The notes under the pieces are model-generated. The model was not told the DNA's origin. It saw only the letters and a list, made by a program, of their open reading frames with translations, and ran no database searches. A DNA stretch of 64,000 nt from JANPPS01 sp043758105. Its GTDB lineage: Bacteria; Pseudomonadota; Alphaproteobacteria; Acetobacterales; Acetobacteraceae. The stretch covers positions 5,800 to 69,799 of the forward strand of contig JAYVOF010000038.1 of NCBI GenBank assembly GCA_043758105.1. The letters run 5' to 3'. The translations under genes and the position numbers were made by a program. Positions 42,944 to 49,183 of this stretch are shown here, one piece after another (positions within the stretch are counted from its first letter, which is position 1; each line of letters begins with the position of its first letter).

Positions 42944-44885
42944 GCTCGGCCTCCCGCCGAGGCGGCGGCTCATGCGGACTGCGCGCTATGGGGCTGGTAA
43001 ACGGGGGGCTGGTAAACGGGGGGCTGGTAAGCGGGGGGCTGGTAAGCGGGGCGGGCGTTACCGGCGCTGGCGGGACGGGCGCGGCCCCACCCGTGTAGCC
43101 ATGGCCGGGCTGTAGCGGCATCGTGAGCGTCGCCTGAATGGCGGCCGCCTGCGTGGTCTCGGGCATTATGCCCAGCATCGGGCCGATGCGCGCAATAACG
43201 CGGCCCGCCGCGGGGGCACTCACGGCACCAGCGGTAGAATAGCCACCCGTGCTGGCATTCCCCTTCGGCTCGTCCAGCATGAAATACACGGCATAGCGTG
43301 GCGCGTTCATGGGGAAAACCGACATGAAGGCGCTGATGTTGGCGTGCTTTTTATACCCATGCGCCGAAGACTTCTCTGCCGTCCCGGTCTTGCCACCGAC
43401 GAAATAGCCCGGCACGTCCGCCGGCTTGCCATAGCCGTCGGTCACGACGAGGCGCATGAGCTTCCGCAGGATGTCGCTTGTGCCGGGTTTCATCACGCGA
43501 ATACCCTCCACCCGGTCCCCGGTCTCGGATGCGAGGATGGTTGGTTTCAGCACGAAACCGCCATTCGCCAGCGCCGCGGTGCCGCGCACGACATGCAAGG
43601 GTGAGACGGCGATCCCGTGGCCGAAGCCCACGGTCATGGTCGCGACCTCTTTCCAATTGGCCGCCGGCTGCACGATCGGTTGGCCCTGCTCCGGCAGCTC
43701 GATGCCGACGCGGGTAAACATGCCCATCGCCTGCAGCCAGGAGCGCTGCCGCTCCGTGCCGACCGCCTGCGCGATATGCGCCGCGCCCAGATTGCTCGAA
43801 TAGGCGATCACTTCGGGCAATTGCAGCACGCGATGCTTGCCCTCGAAGTCGGAGATCGTGAACCGTCCGATCTTGATATCGTGCGCCGCGTCGAAGCTGC
43901 TCCAGAGCTGTGCCGCACCACTATCGAGCGCCATGGCGGCAGTCTGTAGTTTGAACGTGCTGCCGGGCTCGTACATGCCGGTCAGCGCCCGGTTGAACCG
44001 CTCCTCCTGGGTCGCTTCGCCGGGCTTGTTGGCGTCGAAATCCGGCAGGCTCACCATGGTGATGACCTCGCCGGTGCGGACGTCCATGACGATGCCGCAG
44101 CCGCCGATGGCCTGAAATTCGGTCATGGCGCGCGTGAGCTCGTCCCGCACCACGGCCTGAACTCGCACGTCGATCGAGAGGCGGAGCGGGGTTTGGTCCT
44201 CATGCAGCCGCTGCTCGAACGCGCGCTCCGCCCCGGCCACGCCGTGCGCGTCCACGTCCACGTTACCGACGATGTGCGCCGCGACCCGGCCCTGCGGATA
44301 CCGCCGGCGCTCCGTCTGCTCGAAATAGACGCCGGGGATTCCCAGGTTGTTGATCGCCAGTTGCTCACGCGGCGCCAAATTGCGGGCGAGATAGACGAAG
44401 CCCTTGTCGCTGGCGAGGCGGGTGCGGATGGTGGACAAATCCAGCCGCGGCAGGGCGGCCTTGAGCTTCGCCGCGGCCTCCGCCGTGTCGATCATCTCGC
44501 GGGGGTTGGCGTAGAGCGCGGAGGTCGGCAACGAGACGGCGAGGACGATGCCGTTGCGGTCCACGATGGTGGCGCGGGTACGGGTGTTCGCCAGCGGTGC
44601 GTCGGTGGGCGCCGGGGCTTCGGCCGCGGCCAGGGTGGTCTGCACGTCCGGCAGCCGGGTCAGGCGGTCCAAATGCTTGGACTGGACCGGGAACAGCACG
44701 GTGGCGCCGGCCAATTTCATGATCAGCGCGAGGAACAGGAACGAAAACCCGCCGGCGGCCACCACCAGCCGCCCACGGGTCTTTTCCAAGACCGCCCGCC
44801 GCTGCAAATCGGGTGCCGTCACGCGGACCATCTGCATGCGCGGCTCGGTGCCCCGTGCGGAATCCGGAGCGGGCTCCCGCGTCAT
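42918..44885 (-). CDS. ftsI: Septal peptidoglycan transpeptidase FtsI (PBP3)
   Basis: A 655-residue class B penicillin-binding protein. One N-terminal membrane helix (GGFSFLFLALIMKLAGATVLF) is followed by the pedestal domain and the transpeptidase domain with SxxK in PGSTFKLQ, SxN in YSSNLG and KTG in GGKTGTAEKS. After the normal end (about residue 590) comes a Pro-rich tail with a five-residue unit (PLTSP/PFTSP) repeated four times from a 15-bp tandem repeat. It starts 6 nt after ftsL. Confidence 0.95.
   Translation of the reverse strand: MTREPAPDSARGTEPRMQMVRVTAPDLQRRAVLEKTRGRLVVAAGGFSFLFLALIMKLAGATVLFPVQSKHLDRLTRLPDVQTTLAAAEAPAPTDAPLANTRTRATIVDRNGIVLAVSLPTSALYANPREMIDTAEAAAKLKAALPRLDLSTIRTRLASDKGFVYLARNLAPREQLAINNLGIPGVYFEQTERRRYPQGRVAAHIVGNVDVDAHGVAGAERAFEQRLHEDQTPLRLSIDVRVQAVVRDELTRAMTEFQAIGGCGIVMDVRTGEVITMVSLPDFDANKPGEATQEERFNRALTGMYEPGSTFKLQTAAMALDSGAAQLWSSFDAAHDIKIGRFTISDFEGKHRVLQLPEVIAYSSNLGAAHIAQAVGTERQRSWLQAMGMFTRVGIELPEQGQPIVQPAANWKEVATMTVGFGHGIAVSPLHVVRGTAALANGGFVLKPTILASETGDRVEGIRVMKPGTSDILRKLMRLVVTDGYGKPADVPGYFVGGKTGTAEKSSAHGYKKHANISAFMSVFPMNAPRYAVYFMLDEPKGNASTGGYSTAGAVSAPAAGRVIARIGPMLGIMPETTQAAAIQATLTMPLQPGHGYTGGAAPVPPAPVTPAPLTSPPLTSPPFTSPPFTSPIARSPHEPPPRREAEHGSAVAAR
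42991..43050. repeat. Four tandem 15-bp units in the ftsI tail
   Basis: GGGCTGGTAAACGGG twice, then GGGCTGGTAAGCGGG twice, head to tail without gaps. As the unit is a multiple of three, copy-number change keeps the ftsI frame. Confidence 0.95.
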
Positions 44886-44891
44886 GGGAGG

Positions 44892-45677
44892 CTACCGCCC
44901 GGCATAGGGGGTGGGGGGTGGCAGCGCCGGGCGTCCGCCGCCGAGGGCGGAAGTGCGCATGACGGCTTCGCCGATTGCGGTGGGCGAGGCGATCGGTGGT
45001 GGCGCGGCCGCGACCGGTTGCACGGGGGCCACCGGCGCGATCCGGGCGGCGGGGAGCGGGGCCGCCACGGGGACGGGCCGCGACGAAACGCTGGCCGCGG
45101 GGGGCGGCAAGGGCTGGCTCGTGATTTGCGGCCGCGGGGTATAGGACGGGTTCGGCAACGGCGACGCTTGGGCCATCAGGATCGGGGCACGGACCGGCGG
45201 CACCGGCACCGCGGCCGGATCGTGTGTCGCGGGGCGCGGCGGGATGGCGCGTGCGGCAATCAAGACGGGCGCCGGGCGAGTGACCTCGGGGGCTGGATGG
45301 GCCGGGGCGATAATGGGATGCAACTCGGCCACCACGGGCGCGGGCGGTTCCTCCTCCGTCGGCGGGGGCGCGAAGCTGCCGGGCGGGAGCGGGGCGGGCA
45401 GGCGGGCGCCCAGATCGGCCAGGGTCACGAACTGCGTGGGCGCCAGCGTGCGGAGGCCGCCGAGATGTTGCTGAGACAAGGTGGACAGCCGCTCGGGCTC
45501 GTTTAGCAGCGCCCATTCGGCCCGGAGTGCCGTGGTCCGCTCGCGCACCGCCTCGGTCGCCTTCAACGTGTGGCCGATCTCGCGGTCCAGCAGCAGGGCG
45601 CGGTGCTTGGTCTGATAGACATACAGGCCGGAGCCGCAGGCGAGCAGCAGGCAGACGCAGGTGAAGGGGCGGATCAT
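44892..45677 (-). CDS. ftsL: FtsL-like division protein with long Pro/Ala-rich tail
   Basis: A 261-residue protein in the ftsL position between rsmH and ftsI. An N-terminal membrane helix (TCVCLLLACGSGLYVYQTKH) is followed by a coiled coil (LLLDREIGHTLKATEAVRE ... RAEWALLNEPERL) and the short conserved region LSTLSQQHLGGLRTLAPTQF, all as in FtsL. The remaining 170 residues are low-complexity Pro/Ala sequence, probably a periplasmic spacer; typical FtsL has only about 100-120 residues. The assignment rests on position and layout. Confidence 0.8.
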   Translation of the reverse strand: MIRPFTCVCLLLACGSGLYVYQTKHRALLLDREIGHTLKATEAVRERTTALRAEWALLNEPERLSTLSQQHLGGLRTLAPTQFVTLADLGARLPAPLPPGSFAPPPTEEEPPAPVVAELHPIIAPAHPAPEVTRPAPVLIAARAIPPRPATHDPAAVPVPPVRAPILMAQASPLPNPSYTPRPQITSQPLPPPAASVSSRPVPVAAPLPAARIAPVAPVQPVAAAPPPIASPTAIGEAVMRTSALGGGRPALPPPTPYAGR

Positions 45678-46612
45678 CGGGCGTCCTCATGTACGAGGCG
45701 GGAAAGCGCGCGCAGGCGGGCGCTGCGGGCGCGGGGGTTGGCGGCGGCTTCTTCGGGGCTGGGTCGCTCGGCGCCGGAGGTGAGGAGCGCGAATTCGGTG
45801 GTTTTGCGGTCCACCAGGCGGCCCGGATCATGCCGGGACGGACCCGGCGTGCGCCCGGCGGCGTTGACCATGAACCGCTTCACCAACCGGTCTTCCAACG
45901 AGTGGAACGACACCACCACCAGCCGGCCGCCCGGTGCGAGCAAGGCGGCGGCCTGGGTCAATGCCCGCTCGATCTCACCCAGCTCGTCATTCACCCGGAT
46001 GCGCAGCGCCTGGAAGCTGCGCGTCGCCGGGTCGATGCCGGAGCCGTCTTTCGGCACCACGCCGCGGATCACGTCGGCCAGCGCCTGGGTGGTTTCGAGC
46101 GGCGCCAGCGTGCGCGCGGCGACGATGGCGCGGGCGATGCGGCGGGACAGCCGTTCCTCGCCGAACTGATAGAGGGTGTCCGCGAGCTCCGCCTCGGGCA
46201 AGCGGTTCACGAGGTCGGCCGCGGTGGGCCCGGAGGCGGCCATCCGCATATCGAGCGGGCCGTCATGGCGGAAGCTGAAACCGCGCCCGGGCTCGTCGAT
46301 CTGGAACGAGGACACGCCGAGGTCCAATACGACGCCGTTCAGCGCGCCGATGCCGTATTCCGCCAGCAGTGCCACCATGTCGCCGAACCGGCCTTCCATC
46401 AAATGGAGCCGGCCCGGATATTGGGCCGCCAGGGCGGCGCCGCGGGCAATGGCGTCCGGGTCGCGGTCGATGGCGAACAAGGTGCAGGTCGCGGCGGCGA
46501 GGATTGCGGCCGCATAGCCGCCCCCGCCGAAAGTGCCGTCCAGCAGGACATCCCCCGGTTGTGGGGCCAGGTGGCGAAGCACATCAGGGAGCATGACCGG
46601 AATGTGGCTCAT
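45674..46612 (-). CDS. rsmH: 16S rRNA (cytosine1402-N4)-methyltransferase RsmH
   Basis: A 312-residue SAM-dependent enzyme (formerly MraW) that methylates C1402 of 16S rRNA. The N-terminus HIPVMLPDVLRHL, the SAM motif LLDGTFGGGGYAAAIL, and GVVLDLGVSSFQID and GGRLVVVSFHSLEDRLVK are diagnostic. It overlaps mraZ and ftsL by 4 nt each. Confidence 0.96.
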   Translation of the reverse strand: MSHIPVMLPDVLRHLAPQPGDVLLDGTFGGGGYAAAILAAATCTLFAIDRDPDAIARGAALAAQYPGRLHLMEGRFGDMVALLAEYGIGALNGVVLDLGVSSFQIDEPGRGFSFRHDGPLDMRMAASGPTAADLVNRLPEAELADTLYQFGEERLSRRIARAIVAARTLAPLETTQALADVIRGVVPKDGSGIDPATRSFQALRIRVNDELGEIERALTQAAALLAPGGRLVVVSFHSLEDRLVKRFMVNAAGRTPGPSRHDPGRLVDRKTTEFALLTSGAERPSPEEAAANPRARSARLRALSRLVHEDAR

Positions 46613-47070
46613 GCGGCGGCACCGGGCAGCGTGAGGCCGCGGCTGCGCGTGCGCTCGAGCGCGGCGGTGAGCCGGGCGGCGGCGGCGGCGGGTTCCCAGA
46701 TCCGGAAAATCCGGCCTGCGCCCACAAAGGAGACGGTGTCGGTCAATGCGGCGTGCTGCACCAGGGACTCGGGCAGGGAGATCCGGCCTTCCTTGTCTGG
46801 TTCCACACGGTGGGCGTCGGCGTAAAGTGTAGTTTGCAGGTCATCCTGCGCTTCGCTGAAAATATCGAGCCGGTCGAGGGGTGCTGCGAGCCGTTCGAAC
46901 TCGGCGGTGGGCCACGCCTCGATGCAGGGATGGGTGTGGGAGCGGCGCAGGATCAGCGCGGCCGGGCGCTGATCGCCCTCCGCCCGCAGCTCTGCCCGGA
47001 ACGGCGCCGGCACGGAGACCCGGCCCTTCGCGTCCAAGCGGTTGTGATGCGTGCCGTAAAACTGGCTCAT
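46609..47070 (-). CDS. mraZ: Transcriptional regulator MraZ
   Basis: A 153-residue protein with two AbrB-like DNA-binding repeats, the first gene of the dcw cluster. In E. coli MraZ binds TGGGN repeats upstream of its own gene and represses the cluster. Here FYGTHHNRLDAKGRVSVPAPFR and VEPDKEGRISLPESL (each shortened) are the two conserved motifs. The ATG at 47070 has AAGGGA just upstream; an upstream in-frame start is less likely. Confidence 0.95.
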   Translation of the reverse strand: MSQFYGTHHNRLDAKGRVSVPAPFRAELRAEGDQRPAALILRRSHTHPCIEAWPTAEFERLAAPLDRLDIFSEAQDDLQTTLYADAHRVEPDKEGRISLPESLVQHAALTDTVSFVGAGRIFRIWEPAAAAARLTAALERTRSRGLTLPGAAA

Positions 47071-47090
47071 GGTTCCCTTGGCCCACATCG

Positions 47091-47127
47091 CATGGGTGAT
47101 CATGGGATAACATGGTCAGACATGGGC
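47091..47127. promoter_or_regulatory. Probable MraZ operator: four CATGGG repeats at 10-bp spacing
   Basis: CATGGG occurs at 47091, 47101 and 47121, and CATGGT at 47111, an exact 10-bp period, 20-57 bp upstream of mraZ. MraZ operators are TGGGN units with 5-nt spacers, usually three. Four are present here, on the strand opposite to mraZ. Confidence 0.8.
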
Positions 47128-47225
47128 AGCAAAGGGTTTTGCCCGGTTTTTCAGGTGAAATACGTTTCAGCAGTGGATATTAATTCTCATTCTGTATTTG
47201 TTCCGTTGGGTCAGATTATTAAGAG

Positions 47226-47622
47226 GATGTCAGACGGCCTGTAAGCCGGGTTCTGTCCACATCCTTGCGGACGTGGGACGGCCATTCCTCTGGGACGCGC
47301 ATCGCGGCGCGCCTCGTGCGACCAACCCGGATGACGGAGCCTAAACACCCCTGCGTCCTACCTTTCGGCACTCGCCGGCCATCCCTATTCGGTCTTGCTC
47401 CCGGTGGGGTTTACCCTGCCGCCCCTGTTACCAGGCGCGCGGTGCGCTCTTACCGCACCGTTTCACCCTTCCCCTGAGGCCGTTACCGGCGTCCGGGAGG
47501 TTTGTTTTCTGTGGCACTTTCCCTGGGGTCGCCCCCGCCGGCCGTTAGCCGGCACCGTGTTTCTGTGGAGCCCGGACTTTCCTCGGCCCTCACGAGCCGC
47601 GGCCGTCCAGCCGTCTGACCAG
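47226..47622 (-). ncRNA. rnpB: RNase P RNA (bacterial type A)
   Basis: Read on the minus strand, the 5' part contains the conserved GAGGAAAGTCCGGGC and CCACAGAAA, the middle AGGGTGAAACGGTGCGGTAA and GGGTAAACCCCACC, and the 3' part GGCGAGTGCCGAAAGG and GACAGAACCCGGCTTAC. P1 is closed by GTCAGACGG (47619-47611) and CCGTCTGAC (47237-47229). It is the catalytic RNA that matures tRNA 5' ends. The 5' end overlaps the end of the amidase gene by about 33 nt. Confidence 0.95.
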
Positions 47623-48297
47623 CCGGTGATGCGCTGCCTCCGGCTCTCGGTCAAGACAGGCCTGTAAGCGGCGCAAAGTCGGAGCGTCGGCTCGTCCACA
47701 CACGTGATCCGGCATCCAGTGACGTTGAAACGCCGTGAGCGTCACGGCCAGATCGCCGGGTCCATAGCCGATCTGGTCAAGCGCCGCCCTTGCGTCGGCG
47801 GCCGGTATGCCGTCCGGACCGGGCCAGAGACCCACGCCATTGGCGGCCAAACCCCGCCAATCGAACAGCTCGCCGGGATCCTGCTTCCGGTCCGCTGCCA
47901 CATCACTATGGGCCACCACGTTGCGGGCCGGGATCGGATGACGCGCCAGGATGCCGAGACAAAGCTCGCACACCGCCGCCATCTGTAGCGCCGGGAACGG
48001 GCGATAGCCCCATTCATGCCCGGGATTGACGATCTCGACGCCGATCGAGTTGTCATTGAGCGCCGTCCGCCCCCGCCAGCTGGAAACGCCAGCGTGCCAG
48101 GCCCGTGCCGCCTCATCCACCAATGCCCACACCTGGCCGTCCTCATCGACCACATAATGCGAGGACACGCGGGACGCCGGGTCACACAGCCGCGCTAGGG
48201 CGGCCTCCGCGCTGTGCATGCCAGTGTAATGCAGGATCAGCGTATCGACCGGGCCGGGCCGCGCGTCGAAATTGGGGCTGGGCCGCGCGTGGATCAG
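47590..48297 (-). CDS. AmpD-like N-acetylmuramoyl-L-alanine amidase, probable CTG start
   Basis: A zinc amidase_2 protein of about 235 residues that cleaves MurNAc or anhydro-MurNAc from the peptide. Zinc ligands are His in LILHYTGM and NVVAHSDVAADRKQDPG. NDNSIGVEIVNPG is the family core, and the C-terminal 55 residues resemble a peptidoglycan-binding domain. The first ATG (48219) would lose the HYTGM zinc ligand. The frame above it has no ATG, GTG or TTG before a stop, but a CTG at 48297 overlaps the djlA stop as CTGA and gives the expected RPSPNFDARP N-terminus. Its 3' end lies inside rnpB. Confidence 0.88.
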   Translation of the reverse strand: MIHARPSPNFDARPGPVDTLILHYTGMHSAEAALARLCDPASRVSSHYVVDEDGQVWALVDEAARAWHAGVSSWRGRTALNDNSIGVEIVNPGHEWGYRPFPALQMAAVCELCLGILARHPIPARNVVAHSDVAADRKQDPGELFDWRGLAANGVGLWPGPDGIPAADARAALDQIGYGPGDLAVTLTAFQRHWMPDHVCGRADAPTLRRLQACLDREPEAAHHRLVRRLDGRGS

Positions 48298-49079
48298 AGC
48301 CGGCGCTCACGCTTGATCACGTCCCAGGCGGCGTTGATTCGGGCCACCTTATCACTTGCGCGCGCCACGAAATCCGGCGGGACCCCGCGCGCGGCCAACG
48401 TGTCCGGATGGTTTTCCCGCACGAGCCGGAGCCAGGCCTGCCGCGCCTCATCATCCGTGGCACTGCGAGAAATCCCCAGCAACGCATAGGGCGTTTCAAC
48501 CCCCGGGCTGCCTGGCGCGGGTTTCGCCGACGCTCCGCGCGCCTGGTCCCACGCCATTTGATCCAGGCCAAACGCCCGGTGGATCCGGCGCAGCACATCC
48601 TGCTCGGCGATCGTCACCGGCTTGTCGGCGCGGGCGATGGCAAACAGCGCGGTCAGCACGTCCTCGAGGATGCCGCGATTATCGGTGAAGGCGGTGCCGA
48701 GCTGCACGGCATAGGGCTCGAAACCGTCCGAACTGTCTCGCGCCTGGTCGAACAGGCGTCCGATGTCGCGCACGCCCTCGGGCGGAATGCGGAACTGGCG
48801 CTTGAACGCGTCGATCTCGGCGCGGACCACGGGGCCATCGCATTTAGCGAGTTTGGCGGACAGCACGACGACGCCCAGAGCGAACAGCTGGTCCTTCTGA
48901 CCCAGCGCCGCCGCGATCCGCGCCGGGCCGAATATGGAGCCGATTCCCTCCCCGAAGCTGACGCGGGGGAACGCGCCCTGATCGGCCGCATGACCGAGTG
49001 CGGCACCCATCATGGCACCGAACGGGCCGCCCATCACCAGCCCGGCGACGCCGCCGAGTAACTTACCCCAATAGCTCAT
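48294..49079 (-). CDS. djlA: DjlA-like J-domain protein with TerB domain
   Basis: A 261-residue protein. A short hydrophobic Gly-rich N-terminus (GKLLGGVAGLVMGGPFGAMMGAALGH) may anchor it. A TerB-like helical domain (residues about 65-185) and a C-terminal J domain follow, with the HPD motif in VRENHPDTLAARG. It would act as a DnaK co-chaperone at the membrane. The stop overlaps the amidase start. Confidence 0.87.
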   Translation of the reverse strand: MSYWGKLLGGVAGLVMGGPFGAMMGAALGHAADQGAFPRVSFGEGIGSIFGPARIAAALGQKDQLFALGVVVLSAKLAKCDGPVVRAEIDAFKRQFRIPPEGVRDIGRLFDQARDSSDGFEPYAVQLGTAFTDNRGILEDVLTALFAIARADKPVTIAEQDVLRRIHRAFGLDQMAWDQARGASAKPAPGSPGVETPYALLGISRSATDDEARQAWLRLVRENHPDTLAARGVPPDFVARASDKVARINAAWDVIKRERRL

Positions 49080-49183
49080 CCGCTCATCTTAGCACGCCGG
49101 GGCTTGCGCGCGCACCCGGGGCTGACGCTATCTGCATCAAAAGGGGATGTGCGTGACAGGGTGCGGCGGAGACGAATGGGCTG

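Noticed and set aside
44365..45831. 488-codon minus-strand frame overlapping ftsL and ftsI
   Set aside because: Both ftsL and ftsI are clear in another frame; this one is Pro/Arg/Gly-rich and featureless.
47226..47622. Protein-coding frames over the rnpB region
   Set aside because: The conserved RNase P RNA blocks and P1 pairing explain the sequence; the frames have no protein features.
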